Positions 7,690-17,333 of a stretch of 64,000 nt of DNA are shown here, piece after piece. This DNA comes from Sphingopyxis sp. YR583 (GTDB lineage Bacteria > Pseudomonadota > Alphaproteobacteria > Sphingomonadales > Sphingomonadaceae), in contig NZ_FNWK01000005.1 in the NCBI RefSeq assembly GCF_900108295.1, positions 1-64,000 on the forward strand, given 5' to 3'. How positions within the stretch are numbered: position 1 is the first letter of the stretch; each line of letters opens with the position of its first letter. The notes beneath the pieces are model-generated. The model ran no database searches. It had not been told where the DNA came from and worked only from the letters and a program-made list of their open reading frames with translations. The translations under genes were made by a program, and so were the position numbers.

Positions 7690-8424
7690 ATGAATGCGTG
7701 CTTAGCTAAGCCGGTGTTTATGCTTGTTGCGACGTTTGCGGCCGCGCCGTCCGCCGCCGAAGAGACGTTCTGGTCTGCCTCCGCCCGAGCTGGGGTTGCT
7801 TCAAACGATTACCGCGCGAGCCTCGCGCACAACGACGCCACAACATTGGCTGAGCCTCCGCTCAAGGAGCACACGCCCGCGACCAACGACGAGACCCCGC
7901 TTCCCGACAGGGCAATTATCTCGATCGGCCCACAGGCCGTCGCGGGCGGAAATCCACGTTACGCGGTGCGAGCAAACGTCGCAGGTTCGGCATTGGTCGT
8001 CTCCTTTTCGTCAAGTCCAACGCAGACGTTCCGGCCAACGGGAGCATCGCCGTTTCTTTTGCCGACCACCGGACGCCTTACGGGCGCATTCGGCTGGCGG
8101 AGGGATCCCATGCATGGAGCGGCTCGTTTCCACGCCGGCGTCGATCTTGCATCTCAGGCCGGTTCTCCTATCAGAGCGACCCAGAGCGGGTCGGTGGCGA
8201 GCGCCGGCTGGTCAGGAAATTATGGGTATATGGTTGTTCTGGACCATGGGAACGGCGTGGAGACACGCTACGCTCATATGTCCGCAATCAGTGTCGAAGC
8301 TGGTCGGTCCGTGCAGCAGGGAGACGTCATCGGATTAGTCGGTTCCAGCGGCCGGTCGACGGGTCCGCACGTCCATTACGAAGTCAGGATAGACGGGCTG
8401 GCGACCAATCCCCTGCCCCGCTAA
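7690..8424 (+). CDS. M23 family metallopeptidase (LytM domain)
   Basis: A 244-residue exported protein with a short signal peptide (MNACLAKPVFMLVATFAAAPSAA), a roughly 100-residue linker, and a C-terminal LytM domain from about 128. The zinc ligands are visible as His148 and Asp152 in HAGVD and His229 in HVHYE; His196 in RYAHM is the catalytic His. The domain is complete, so it should be an active peptidoglycan endopeptidase in the periplasm. AAGGGGG lies eight bases before the ATG. It stands alone between the IS scar and the Tad locus. A role in wall remodelling for pilus assembly is only a guess. The 215 bases after it hold nothing I can support. Confidence 0.9.
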   Translation: MNACLAKPVFMLVATFAAAPSAAEETFWSASARAGVASNDYRASLAHNDATTLAEPPLKEHTPATNDETPLPDRAIISIGPQAVAGGNPRYAVRANVAGSALVVSFSSSPTQTFRPTGASPFLLPTTGRLTGAFGWRRDPMHGAARFHAGVDLASQAGSPIRATQSGSVASAGWSGNYGYMVVLDHGNGVETRYAHMSAISVEAGRSVQQGDVIGLVGSSGRSTGPHVHYEVRIDGLATNPLPR

Positions 8425-8639
8425 GCGGGTTATCCGGGCGACGCCTCTTGCTCGGCACTCATGATCTCAGTCATCCAAAATATCATCGATTCTGGACCAC
8501 TATAGGGGGCAGATCAACTACTTCCCACACGCGTAGCAAAGGGCGCATTGCCCGAGGCAATTTCGATCATCCAAGACTCTGTTTCGGAATTCGAAGTCTC
8601 ATCGTATCCGGAAGACTTTAGGCTGTCTGCCGGGCAAGA

Positions 8640-9101
8640 TCAGACGGCGATCAGGGTTACCCAGAAGCCAGCAGCAATGGCCAATCCGTAAGGGACTTCC
8701 CACCCCTTGAGGATATGCCTTCTACCGGCATGTTTACCAACTTGTCGCCCGACAAGCATCGCCAGCAGCAGGGCCAAGCCGGCAGCGGACGTCCATCCGA
8801 GCAGTGTAAGCGGCCCGGCAGCGGGCGCCGCCGGCACGGCGCAGGCGGCGGCCGCATAGAATTTGGCGTCGCCGCCTCCGATCATGCCCAACCGGAACAA
8901 GAGCATGCCGAGAATCAGCGCAACCACGGCATGGAACAGTGCCCACGGCAACAGTTCCACCCCCTGCGTCGCTATCAACCCCGAGGCTCCGGCAATTGCA
9001 AAGACGGCGCAAAGCCAGTTAGGCAAGCGCCTTGAAGTAAGGTCGAACCATGCTCCCAGCGCCGCAAGCATCAGCGCCAGCCACCATTCGATGTCGGGCA
9101 T
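8640..9101 (-). CDS. cpaA: Tad prepilin peptidase
   Basis: A 153-residue polytopic membrane protein of the A24 (TadV/CpaA) type. It has the two catalytic aspartates of GxGD peptidases: Asp20 in AWFDLTSRRLPN and Asp78 in IGGGDAKF. It lacks the N-terminal methylation domain of PilD, as is normal for CpaA. It would cleave the leader of the Flp pilin and of the TadE/G pseudopilins at the inner membrane. ATG 9101 shares one base with the stop of the upstream TadD-like gene, so it is the last gene of the Tad operon. In many Tad loci cpaA lies next to flp, so its end position here differs. Confidence 0.9.
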   Translation of the reverse strand: MPDIEWWLALMLAALGAWFDLTSRRLPNWLCAVFAIAGASGLIATQGVELLPWALFHAVVALILGMLLFRLGMIGGGDAKFYAAAACAVPAAPAAGPLTLLGWTSAAGLALLLAMLVGRQVGKHAGRRHILKGWEVPYGLAIAAGFWVTLIAV

Positions 9102-9772
9102 CACTCACCCAACGTCGCAGTGATCGGATGGACTTTTGCCGCGGGGACCATCGCCAGACGTTCGCCTTTGCCATTCCGATCGGTTGCTTCTGGAGTTGCT
9201 TCAGCATCACGATAGATCACCGCCATAGCCGGAGCCCGGCCCGGCGCCGATCGGACCAGGACTTCGGCGCGCGAAATGCGCCGGGCTTGTCCGGTCAGGG
9301 CTTCCCGAACGTCAACGCGAGATGGGTTTGTAGGCATCGCGAGCGCCTGTCGTTCCGACGCCCGAGCTTCGCGCTCCCGCGCGAGCAGAACCTGCCCCTG
9401 CAACCGCAGCAGGTTGGCAGCGAATTTCGAATTGTCCGGATCATTCTCGATTGCGGCGCGGAAATAACGTTCGGCGAGGTCGACACGCCCCAGCTTGGCG
9501 TAGGCCACGGCTAGACCGTTGTTGGCCTCGCCACGCGCCGAAGGGTCGACCAGCGCGATACGGAATGAGGCGACGGCAGCCGAAATATTGCCGGCCCGCA
9601 GAAACCGCTTGCCTTCATCGAGAGTGCCCGACGTGTTTCCCACAAGCGCGCCTTGTTTGGGGCCGACGGCCGGCCGGTCTTTGAACATCCAACTGGTCAA
9701 CGGAAACGACTGACAACCACTCAAAACTGCGGTTGCGCCGAATATCGCAACCAATCTGATGGACTTTTTCAT
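9101..9772 (-). CDS. tadD: TPR lipoprotein, TadD-like
   Basis: A 223-residue lipoprotein: signal peptide MKKSIRLVAIFGATAVLSGC with lipobox LSGC, then tetratricopeptide units around residues 50-130 (GKRFLRAGNISAAVASFRIAL, LGRVDLAERYFRAAIENDP). TadD-type lipoproteins act as pilotins or assembly factors in Tad secretion. An upstream in-frame start at 9826 would bury the signal peptide inside the protein. ATG 9772 has AGGGGGAGG just before it and begins two bases after the tadC stop. The C-terminal 90 residues have no recognised domain. Confidence 0.85.
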   Translation of the reverse strand: MKKSIRLVAIFGATAVLSGCQSFPLTSWMFKDRPAVGPKQGALVGNTSGTLDEGKRFLRAGNISAAVASFRIALVDPSARGEANNGLAVAYAKLGRVDLAERYFRAAIENDPDNSKFAANLLRLQGQVLLAREREARASERQALAMPTNPSRVDVREALTGQARRISRAEVLVRSAPGRAPAMAVIYRDAEATPEATDRNGKGERLAMVPAAKVHPITATLGE

Positions 9773-9773
9773 G

Positions 9774-10745
9774 TCACCCTCCCCCTGTAAGAGCCGGAAC
9801 CATTTCCCGAACGATACGCACCGCACCAGGCAGCATCAGTACGCCGACCATTGTCGGCAGCATGCAAACCACAAGCGGGATCGAAATGAGCACGGGCAAA
9901 CGATGCGCCTTTTCTTCAGCCCGCAGTCGTCGTTTTTCGCGCATCTCATCAGCATAAACACGAAGCGTTTCACCGATGCTTGTCCCCAGCTTGTCGGACT
10001 GGATCAGCAGGGTAGCGAAGCTTCGCACTTCCTCCACACCGCTTCTGTCACCCATTTTTCGCAGTGCTTCGTCGCGCGGCGCTCCCGCCCGCAATTGCAA
10101 CGTCGCACCGGAAAGCAAGGCCGAAACCAAAGGATGCGAATGCAGCATCTCGCGTCCAACGCGGTCCATTGCAGCCTCAAGGCCAAGTCCGGCCTCTACA
10201 CAGACCAGCATGAGATCAAGGCAGTCGGGAAAGCCGTTGGTTATGGCCTCCCGCCGCCGGTCGGCGCGCGCGGTCACGAAAAGGTTTGGAAAATACAAGC
10301 CCAACAGCGCCAGAGCGGAACCGAACAGGTAAAGCCTGAAAAACGACAGTTCGTTCCCGCCCGCACTCGCCAGCAGAACATAGATTGTCGGCAAAAGCAG
10401 CACCAGGACGAGACGAGCGAGCGTGAACAGCTTCGGTGCCGCCGGGGAGGTAAATCCCGCCGCGATCATTTTCTCGCGCAGTTGATCGCCTTTAGTATCG
10501 GCCAGATTCAGGCCCGCCTTCTCGATCTGTGCAGCCAGTTTCGTCCATCCGTCATCCCTGTGGTCCTGCAATCGCGTGCTTCTTTCGGACGGCTGCGATT
10601 GGGCGATCGCCTTGATGCCTGACCTCAACACCGCGCGCCGTGTTGCGATGCGTATGACCGCAATTACCAAAAACACCGCGAGCATGAACACCAGCAGCAG
10701 GAAAGCGCTCCGCGCAACCAGATTTGTGGCGAGAAAATCTATCAT
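9774..10745 (-). CDS. tadC: Tad inner-membrane platform protein TadC (GspF family)
   Basis: A 323-residue protein with an N-terminal membrane helix (residues 8-32), a cytoplasmic part, two further helices near 115-155, a GspF/T2SSF domain (PDCLDLMLVCVEAGLGLEAAM; LIQSDKLGTSIGETLRVYA), and a C-terminal helix pair. TadB and TadC form the inner-membrane core that couples the CpaF ATPase to pilus extension. It sits directly after tadB with a two-base gap and before tadD with a one-base gap, so translational coupling is likely. Length and domain order match the family. Confidence 0.92.
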   Translation of the reverse strand: MIDFLATNLVARSAFLLLVFMLAVFLVIAVIRIATRRAVLRSGIKAIAQSQPSERSTRLQDHRDDGWTKLAAQIEKAGLNLADTKGDQLREKMIAAGFTSPAAPKLFTLARLVLVLLLPTIYVLLASAGGNELSFFRLYLFGSALALLGLYFPNLFVTARADRRREAITNGFPDCLDLMLVCVEAGLGLEAAMDRVGREMLHSHPLVSALLSGATLQLRAGAPRDEALRKMGDRSGVEEVRSFATLLIQSDKLGTSIGETLRVYADEMREKRRLRAEEKAHRLPVLISIPLVVCMLPTMVGVLMLPGAVRIVREMVPALTGGG

Positions 10746-10746
10746 A

Positions 10747-11751
10747 TCAGACCTTGACGTTCACCATGCGCCGGATGGCAACCACCCCCATTGCATACCA
10801 CACCAGCATTAGGGGAAAGCCGATGTAGAAGATCGGATCACCCGCTACATCGAGATAGAATGACGGGTTCAGAATGAAGAGCATGACGAATGTAAAAATC
10901 GGCAGGCCTGTCAGCATCAGTCCGGTCATCCGACCCTCCGACGATAGCGCGCGAACCTTGAGGTATAGCGAGGCGCGCTCGCGAATGACCTTGGATAGAT
11001 TATCGAGGATCTCAGCAAGGTTGCCGCCCGTTTCATTCTGCACCGACAATGATACGACGAACATTCTGAGGTCATCGAGGTCCCACCGCTCTGCCATATC
11101 GTTCAAAGCGTGCGTCAGATCAGCACCGTAAGCGATTTCGTCGGTCACCAATCCGAACTCCGAACCTATCGGGTCTTCCATTTCCTGAGTCAGAAGTTCG
11201 AGCGCGCCGGCAATCGGGTGACCCGAGCGGAGTGAACGGACAAAGATATCAAGGGCTACGGGAAATTGTTCCTGCATCCGTTTGCGCCGCCTCTGGGCAA
11301 GGAGCGAAATCACCATCAGTGGCACTCCGACGGCAGCGGCGGCAGCAAATGCGAGGATCAACTGGATGACGCCCGATGTAATCGGATAGGCCGCACTCCA
11401 TACCGCCATGGTCACGATCAGCACCAGAATTGCGAACAGCGCGGCCATGCCCGTAGATACTTGCCAAGCTGTCCAAGGCACTGCGGCCATCGACAAGTTG
11501 CGGCGGAAGCTGAAATAGAATCTGCCCCAGGGGTTTGCCGCATCACCCAGCAACAATGGATCATTTTTGCGCAGAATGTTAACGAGGTTCTCGCGCGTCG
11601 TGCCGCTGGCGATCATCTTCAACCGCTTGTTGACGGCGCCGACATGAGCACGCCGCTCGATGGATGTACGCAGCACCACCTGCATAATCAGGAAAACAAA
11701 CGCAAAGATCGCCAGCAGCACCAGAAATCTGGCGACTTCCCCGCCGATCAC
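10747..11751 (-). CDS. tadB: Tad inner-membrane platform protein TadB (GspF family)
   Basis: A 334-residue protein with one N-terminal helix (FLVLLAIFAFVFLIMQVVL), a helix pair near 100-145, a GspF domain (FPVALDIFVRSLRSGHPI; VQNETGGNLAEILDNLSKVIRER) and C-terminal helices around 255-320. The start is GTG 11751, overlapping the cpaF stop by four bases, which suggests translational coupling. The partner is TadC, encoded next. Confidence 0.92.
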   Translation of the reverse strand: MIGGEVARFLVLLAIFAFVFLIMQVVLRTSIERRAHVGAVNKRLKMIASGTTRENLVNILRKNDPLLLGDAANPWGRFYFSFRRNLSMAAVPWTAWQVSTGMAALFAILVLIVTMAVWSAAYPITSGVIQLILAFAAAAAVGVPLMVISLLAQRRRKRMQEQFPVALDIFVRSLRSGHPIAGALELLTQEMEDPIGSEFGLVTDEIAYGADLTHALNDMAERWDLDDLRMFVVSLSVQNETGGNLAEILDNLSKVIRERASLYLKVRALSSEGRMTGLMLTGLPIFTFVMLFILNPSFYLDVAGDPIFYIGFPLMLVWYAMGVVAIRRMVNVKV

Positions 11752-13130
11752 CGGCTTTCTCCAAGCTTCAGCGATGGACGAAACAGATCGCTCGGCAGGT
11801 CGATGCCATGATCGGTCGCATCCTGGAGGAACTTCGGTCTAATGCCGGTGGCCTCGAAATGGCCAAGTACGTCGCCGGAGTCCGAACGGCCCGCCAGTTT
11901 GAAGCGGAAGATATCTTGCATGGTTATGGTCTGTCCTTCCATCCCCGCTACTTCGGACAGGCTGAGAAGGCGTCTGCGACCATCGGCCTGTCGACCGATC
12001 TGGATTACGACGTTAATTGCGGAAGCGATCTGCGCGCGAGCGGACGTTGGCGAAATTTCAATGCCGCTCATACCGATCATCTGCTCGACACGTGACAAGG
12101 CGTCACGCGCCGTATTGGCGTGAACGGTCGTCATGGACCCGTCGTGACCCGTGTTCATCGCCTGGAGCATGTCGAATGCCTCACCGGCACGCACCTCGCC
12201 CACGATGATTCGGTCCGGTCGCATTCGCAACGCGTTCTTTACAAGGTCCCGCTGGGTAATCTCGCCGCGCCCTTCGATGTTCGGCGGCCGGGTTTCCAAA
12301 CGCGCAACATGCTCTTGCTGAAGCTGCAATTCGGCTGAATCTTCGATGGTGACGATACGTTCGCGCCCGTCAATGAACGAGGAGAGCGCGTTCAGCAACG
12401 TGGTCTTGCCCGAACCCGTGCCGCCGGAAATGAGCACGTTGCGACGCGAACGTACGATCGCCGACATCACCTCGGCCACTTCAGCCGGCACGCTGCCAAG
12501 TTCTATGAGCCGCGCCATGCCGATGCGCTGCTTGGCAAACTTGCGGATCGACAACAATGATCCGTCGATTGCCAGCGGCGCAACGATGGCATTCACACGC
12601 GACCCGTCGGCGAGCCGTGCGTCCACGAAGGGGGACGACTCATCTACTCGTCTCCCGACCGCGCTAACAATTTTCTGGATGATACGCAGCAGGTGTCGTT
12701 CATCCTGAAAGCGCGTCGGAGCCTTCTCGAGCAGCCCGAAGCGCTCCACGAAAACCGTCTTGTGCCCATTGACCAATATGTCTGTGATCGACTCGTCTGC
12801 GAGCAGCGGCTCCAGCGGCCCAAGTCCCAGCAGTTCGTCGAGCACTTCACCGACAAGACGCTCACGCTCGCGTGCATTCAGCGCGGCGTCCTCTTCGATC
12901 AGCAGCGAGAGGACGATATCGCCCACTTCCTCCTGGATCTGCTCGCGCGAGAGCTTGTCGAGCAGACCAAGATTGATCCGGTCCAGCAGCTTGCGGTGGA
13001 TCGCGCTTTTCAGCCCAAGGAAGCGGTCGGCCTCGGTATCAACCGCGTTGCCGAATATGGGTTGAATCAATCCGGTTCCGCTCGCGGACTCGCTGCGATT
13101 GCCTGCCTTGGCCTTTCCGATCTGCCACAT
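11748..13130 (-). CDS. cpaF: Tad secretion ATPase
   Basis: A 460-residue type II/IV secretion ATPase (TadA/CpaF). An N-terminal domain (about 35-130, ending [19 protein letters not shown]) is followed by the RecA-like core with Walker [10 protein letters not shown] at 236-244, an Asp box, Walker B near [15 protein letters not shown], and the His box ([12 protein letters not shown]). It powers Flp pilus assembly at the inner membrane. ATG 13130 overlaps the cpaE stop by one base. The C-terminal extension (about 400-460) is family-like. All catalytic motifs are intact. Confidence 0.95.
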   Translation of the reverse strand: MWQIGKAKAGNRSESASGTGLIQPIFGNAVDTEADRFLGLKSAIHRKLLDRINLGLLDKLSREQIQEEVGDIVLSLLIEEDAALNARERERLVGEVLDELLGLGPLEPLLADESITDILVNGHKTVFVERFGLLEKAPTRFQDERHLLRIIQKIVSAVGRRVDESSPFVDARLADGSRVNAIVAPLAIDGSLLSIRKFAKQRIGMARLIELGSVPAEVAEVMSAIVRSRRNVLISGGTGSGKTTLLNALSSFIDGRERIVTIEDSAELQLQQEHVARLETRPPNIEGRGEITQRDLVKNALRMRPDRIIVGEVRAGEAFDMLQAMNTGHDGSMTTVHANTARDALSRVEQMIGMSGIEISPTSARAQIASAINVVIQIGRQADGRRRLLSLSEVAGMEGQTITMQDIFRFKLAGRSDSGDVLGHFEATGIRPKFLQDATDHGIDLPSDLFRPSLKLGESR

Positions 13131-14326
13131 CAGGCGAGGCTCCTCGTCTCAAGTTTTCGGCGCAATGCATCGGCAAGCTTGTCGACATCCGCAGCATAGG
13201 GACTCTTCGTCCGAACTTCGTGCACGAGCAGCCCCTGATCCTGGGCTGCGCCGAGATTCTGGGTATCGGCATGGATCGCGCACAGGACGTCATGCCCCAG
13301 TGCTTCCTCCACATCGGCCAGTCTGATCGACCCAAAGAGCCGGCGCTCGACGCGATTCACGACGATGGAGATAGCCTGCCGATCGATCCCCACGCTGCGC
13401 AGAAGGTCCAGTCGCCGCTTTGCCTGGCGAAGACTCTCCAGATTCTGTTCAACAATCATGACGATCGCACCAGCATCGGCCAACATCGACAGGCTCCAGT
13501 TGGTGAGTGCCATCGGCAGGTCCATCAACACGACGTCATAGGATCGCCGTGCAAGTTCGATGGCTTTGTGCAATTGCTCGCTGTCGATGGACTCCAAGGG
13601 GCCAATATCTTGCGGGGCGGCGACCAGCGACACCCCGCTGCTATGCCGTTCCACGACCGACTGAAGCATGGCCTGATCTATGCGGATCCCGGCGTCGAGC
13701 AAATCGGTCAGGCAGCGGCGCGGACGCAATCCCAAGACCTCCGCCGCCCGACCAGATTGAATGTCGAGATCGAACAAGCAAACACCCGTTCCTTCTTCAG
13801 TCAGCTTTGCCGCCAAATGGGTCGCAAGCGTTGTCGCGCCGGAAGCCCCCGGCGTTCGCGCCACCGCCACCAGAGGCGAAAGGACGGTCGGCGCGCCGGC
13901 TTGCGCCGCTCGCGCTTCCATCACCGAGACGGATGCCTGCAACAGTTCCTTTGACGAAAATGGCAAGGACACAACGTCGGCGACACCCTCGCGCAGCAGC
14001 GTGCGCACCAAACTGACATTTGCGCTTTCCAGCGCCACCACTTGCGGCAAGTCGGGCCGAAGCTGACGCACCCACTCGATCCGTTGCATCGACTCCGGAA
14101 CTGCAGGATCTATCTGCACAACCAATATGCCAGCGCCCGCCAAATGCGCAGCAGTAATTGCATCCTTCAGACCCAATGGAACCAACGCCGCATCACGAAG
14201 CCGAGGCATGGCGCTGTCTGCAGTCAGGGTATCAATATGCTCGCTGGCGGCAATGACCGTCAGTGGCGCGGGAAGTTGCAAACGCTGTTCCTTTCCGGGG
14301 TGCGAAGGGTGGTCTGGGCGCCCCAT
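13130..14326 (-). CDS. cpaE: Tad pilus localisation protein CpaE/TadZ
   Basis: A 398-residue protein with an N-terminal receiver-like domain (residues about 20-135) and a ParA/MinD-type ATPase domain beginning near 150. The deviant Walker A lies in GASGATTLATHLA; DLDIQSG and VLMDLPMALTNWSL follow as the A' and B motifs. CpaE/TadZ proteins place the pilus machine at the cell pole. The gene starts one base after the tadE-like gene and overlaps cpaF by one base. The classical P-loop lysine is replaced in GASGATT, as in some TadZ proteins, so ATP turnover could be weak. Confidence 0.9.
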   Translation of the reverse strand: MGRPDHPSHPGKEQRLQLPAPLTVIAASEHIDTLTADSAMPRLRDAALVPLGLKDAITAAHLAGAGILVVQIDPAVPESMQRIEWVRQLRPDLPQVVALESANVSLVRTLLREGVADVVSLPFSSKELLQASVSVMEARAAQAGAPTVLSPLVAVARTPGASGATTLATHLAAKLTEEGTGVCLFDLDIQSGRAAEVLGLRPRRCLTDLLDAGIRIDQAMLQSVVERHSSGVSLVAAPQDIGPLESIDSEQLHKAIELARRSYDVVLMDLPMALTNWSLSMLADAGAIVMIVEQNLESLRQAKRRLDLLRSVGIDRQAISIVVNRVERRLFGSIRLADVEEALGHDVLCAIHADTQNLGAAQDQGLLVHEVRTKSPYAADVDKLADALRRKLETRSLA

Positions 14327-14327
14327 G

Positions 14328-14942
14328 TCAATTCGAACCTGCTCCGTCCCCGTCTTCCATCGTCAGCGTATAGGAAAAATCGGGGAGACTGATATTGCCG
14401 CCGAAGAGCAGAATCGGCGAGAAGTTCAAGTCGGTTAGTCTTACCGTGACCAGCGGCGAGATGTCCATGCCGTCAGGATTGCCCGCAAAACCGAGGCCGG
14501 AGCCACGGTATTCGACGACAAGATTGTCCGATTGGATTGCCGGCATGATCTGCTGCATGCGGGCCAGCAGGTTGGTGAAGGCGGTCGCGTTGCGGGTGGT
14601 CCCGGGATGGGGGCTGGTGCCGACACAATTAGTCTGGTTACAGACCAGAGAGCCCAACGCACCGGCGGGAATCCGGTCGCCTTGCGTCAGCGTCGCTCCG
14701 CCCACGGATGTGCCGACATAACTCGCGGTGGACAGGCTCTGCGCCACCGGATCGGTCACCACCGCCATGCGCGCGCCGATCTGTGTCGCCTTCTCGCCGC
14801 GGTTCACCTCATAGAGGAACCGCCCCGCGTCGATCAGGCCGATGAAGAACAGCAGGAAAAGCGGCAGGATCAACGCAAACTCCGCCGCGCTGGCACCCCG
14901 CCCATCGCGCGCGATGCGGCCAAGGAAGCCTAGCACCTTCAT
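14328..14942 (-). CDS. TadE/G-like pseudopilin
   Basis: A 204-residue protein with a TadE N-terminus: a short basic stretch, then GRGASAAEFALILPLFLLFF as the conserved helix with the Glu of prepilin-like proteins. The rest is predicted periplasmic and includes two Cys (VCNQTNCVG) that could form a disulfide. TadE/F pseudopilins are cleaved by CpaA and help pilus assembly. ATG 14942 overlaps the preceding stop (ATGA). It is the second of two adjacent tadE-like genes, which differ clearly beyond the N-terminal helix. Confidence 0.85.
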   Translation of the reverse strand: MKVLGFLGRIARDGRGASAAEFALILPLFLLFFIGLIDAGRFLYEVNRGEKATQIGARMAVVTDPVAQSLSTASYVGTSVGGATLTQGDRIPAGALGSLVCNQTNCVGTSPHPGTTRNATAFTNLLARMQQIMPAIQSDNLVVEYRGSGLGFAGNPDGMDISPLVTVRLTDLNFSPILLFGGNISLPDFSYTLTMEDGDGAGSN

Positions 14943-15442
14943 ATGCCCATCGCCGCTGCTTGCTGGCTGGCATTCAGGGAGAAGGTCGAATCGATTACCC
15001 CCAACCCGCCGAACAGCGCGTTGTAGTCGACGCTTGCGGAGATGGTAATCCGCGGCGGATTTCCCTTGTCCCTGTAAACGCCTAGATTGGAAAGGTCATG
15101 CGGATCGCAAGCCACGTCGATCTGGATGTCGGCAGCCGCCCAGCCGGGCACCCGCGGCGAGCCGCCGGAGATTGCTCCCGTTCGGGTGATTTCGCGAATA
15201 GCGGCAATTGCCCCCGCATCGACAATCGGGGTGGTTCCGTTGCAACCGATCGCAGTGAAGGGTTGGCGGCTAGCAAAGCGAGCACCGTCGCGAACCCCTT
15301 TCACCACCTGATGCTCGTTATAGAAATAATAGCCAAGTTCGACCGAGCCAAACAGCAGCACAACGAGAAAAGGAAGGATCAGCGCCATCTCGGCGGCCAC
15401 CGCGCCGCGCTTGCAGGACAAAAGGGAAGGACGCGGCATCAT
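14939..15442 (-). CDS. tadE: TadE-like pseudopilin
   Basis: A 167-residue protein. The N-terminus SCKRGAVAAEMALILPFLVV is the TadE motif with Glu in the helix, followed by VKGVRDGARFASRQ, typical of the family. The periplasmic remainder has a Cys pair (GCNGT, DVACDPHD). ATG 15442 overlaps the stop of tadG (ATGA), and a second ATG three bases on would serve as well. Its closest relatives should be TadE of Tad loci; the exact TadE/TadF label is uncertain. Confidence 0.85.
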   Translation of the reverse strand: MMPRPSLLSCKRGAVAAEMALILPFLVVLLFGSVELGYYFYNEHQVVKGVRDGARFASRQPFTAIGCNGTTPIVDAGAIAAIREITRTGAISGGSPRVPGWAAADIQIDVACDPHDLSNLGVYRDKGNPPRITISASVDYNALFGGLGVIDSTFSLNASQQAAAMGI

Positions 15443-17037
15443 TTGACAAGGTGCGGCACGTCACGGCGGATTACCGAACCTGCCGTCTCGCCCGCCGCCC
15501 CCGACGTCGTTTCGCCGACGATTTCGACGTAAATCTGATCCTTCTTGGTCCTGCTCCCCCGATCCAGTGAAGGCTCCACCAGAAACACGTCAATCCAGCG
15601 CCGCACCGGCACCCCGGTCGAATTACCCCGGACATTGTTCCCGACGCAGTTGACCACCGCAACGGACAGGCGCCGGCGATCCGCGGTCGTCGCGGTCGGG
15701 GTCGACGAGGCACCGCACTGCGGCCGCCCATAGGAGCTAAGGGATCCGCTGATGGCCCGCGAGCCAAGCACTACTTGTCCGTCAACCGGACTGCCCGCTA
15801 GCGCAGCGCCGATCTCCCACTTGTAGACCTCGTAGCGCGTCGCGCTGGCCGACAGGCCGGTATTCGTCCGCCAGCGGGACGTTCCGTCGCCGTTCGTCCA
15901 CGCCGGATAGTTGGTCCGGAAATAGGCGTCACGATCCCAGGCGCCGTTGCCAAAGGGGCCGCCCGCGCATGAACCGTTCTCCGAAACAGCATGGCACATG
16001 TCGCGTGGGTGCCCCATGACCGTCGGTGTCTGATTTAATGGAAGTGGGTTGTTGGGATCGACAGGCTGATAGGCCCCGCTTGGCCAGCGCCAGCCTTGAT
16101 TGTGAAGCTTGCAGGCTTGATTCCCGCTGAAGCTGTTCGGATGAACCGCGTCCTTCACGCTATTGACCGATGCCGGGCAGTTGCCACCGCTCGGGCAGGC
16201 ACCATCGTAGATATCGAAGCGCATGTTGATCGCGTCGGCGACGCTGGCGACATTGCCCGGCTCGCTGTCAATCGTCGTATTGCCCGATTGAGAAATGCAG
16301 GTGCCCGGCGTCGAATCCCACGCAAACGCCTTCATCAGGTCGGGCGTGCCACCGCCCGTGCCGGGAAAGGTGTCGACAAACCCAAAATTTCCCGGAGCCC
16401 AACTGCTCCCCCCGCCGCCCTTGGCAAGCAGGCCGACGCCTTTATAGGAATTGGCGTCGAAGTCGGCGTTAACATTACCGCTCGGGGGTTCGCTGGGATT
16501 ACACAGCATCAGCGGAGGCGTCCGGCAAAGCGCGGAACCAACGCCGGCCACCGCCTGCGCGAAGATATCGCCTCGCAACGCGCCGACCACCGGCGTCAGG
16601 GCATAATTCGCGGTGCGGGTATTCACCTGCACGCAAACGAAAGCCGCTTGGGCAAACGCCGTTTCCGCCAGCGCACCCGCAGCTCCGCAAGTTTCGGCCT
16701 GCGCCTGGTTGGCGTAGAAACGCACTGTCAGGTCGGACACGTCCCGTCCCTGTCCGTCGTTGGCGAAACGACTTTCGTTACCGATTAAGAGCGTTGCGGC
16801 CGCGTTGCCACGGCTTATCGCGCCCGCTCGCCGGTCGAGTTGCGTCGCGGCCGCGAGTGCCGCCTGGTCTGCGGCATTCTGCAGTTCGGTGTCCATCGCC
16901 GCCAGGCGAGCATAATCGAACGCAATACCTGCCACCGCGACCAGCGCCGGCAGCGCCAGCGCATAGAGCGCAGCGGCGGCCGCGGTTTCGTTACGCCAAA
17001 AGCTGGACTGGCTGCGCTTCATTTCCGGCTCGCTCAT
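15439..17037 (-). CDS. tadG: TadG-like pilus assembly protein
   Basis: A 532-residue protein with the N-terminal TadE/G-like segment (NETAAAAALYALALPALVAV, then AGIAFDYARLAAMDTELQNA and ADQAALAAATQLDRR). The large Gly/Asn/Cys-rich periplasmic part carries at least twelve cysteines, suggesting disulfides. A von Willebrand A domain, present in some TadG, is not obvious. TadG is thought to anchor or stabilise the pilus at the envelope. It follows the small lipoprotein gene by 16 bases and overlaps tadE. Confidence 0.85.
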   Translation of the reverse strand: MSEPEMKRSQSSFWRNETAAAAALYALALPALVAVAGIAFDYARLAAMDTELQNAADQAALAAATQLDRRAGAISRGNAAATLLIGNESRFANDGQGRDVSDLTVRFYANQAQAETCGAAGALAETAFAQAAFVCVQVNTRTANYALTPVVGALRGDIFAQAVAGVGSALCRTPPLMLCNPSEPPSGNVNADFDANSYKGVGLLAKGGGGSSWAPGNFGFVDTFPGTGGGTPDLMKAFAWDSTPGTCISQSGNTTIDSEPGNVASVADAINMRFDIYDGACPSGGNCPASVNSVKDAVHPNSFSGNQACKLHNQGWRWPSGAYQPVDPNNPLPLNQTPTVMGHPRDMCHAVSENGSCAGGPFGNGAWDRDAYFRTNYPAWTNGDGTSRWRTNTGLSASATRYEVYKWEIGAALAGSPVDGQVVLGSRAISGSLSSYGRPQCGASSTPTATTADRRRLSVAVVNCVGNNVRGNSTGVPVRRWIDVFLVEPSLDRGSRTKKDQIYVEIVGETTSGAAGETAGSVIRRDVPHLVK

Positions 17038-17053
17038 CGCTACCGCTCAAACG

Positions 17054-17329
17054 TCATTCCGGCCCGGATTCCGCGCCCGCGTTGGTCGTGCGGATGCTGT
17101 CGGGCTGCTTCACGGCGTCTGTACGATAACGCTCGATCGCCTTTTGCGCCGTGTCGCCGCTGGATGTCATCGGCGCATCATATACCGGGTCCGGGTCTAT
17201 AACCTGCGCCATCATCGTCTGCCGGTTGGCTTCGCCGAACTGCGAATCCCCCGGCTGTTCATGGATCGAGGGGATGCTGGCGCAGCTCCCGATCAGCGGC
17301 AGCAGCGCCAGGCAGGCCAGCTTGCGCAT
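17054..17329 (-). CDS. small lipoprotein of the Tad locus (CpaD position)
   Basis: A 91-residue lipoprotein: MRKLACLALLPLIGSCAS gives signal peptide and lipobox (IGSC). The mature part contains DSQFGEANRQTMMAQVIDPD and AQKAIERYRTDAVK, a pattern I associate with short pilus-assembly lipoproteins and the end of CpaD/RcpB. It begins four bases after the cpaC stop, exactly where cpaD usually lies, but canonical CpaD is roughly 200 residues. The longer frame from 17488 is rejected because it runs through cpaC and has no signal peptide. It is either a minimal CpaD or an unrelated replacement. Confidence 0.75.
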   Translation of the reverse strand: MRKLACLALLPLIGSCASIPSIHEQPGDSQFGEANRQTMMAQVIDPDPVYDAPMTSSGDTAQKAIERYRTDAVKQPDSIRTTNAGAESGPE

Positions 17330-17333
17330 GGGT

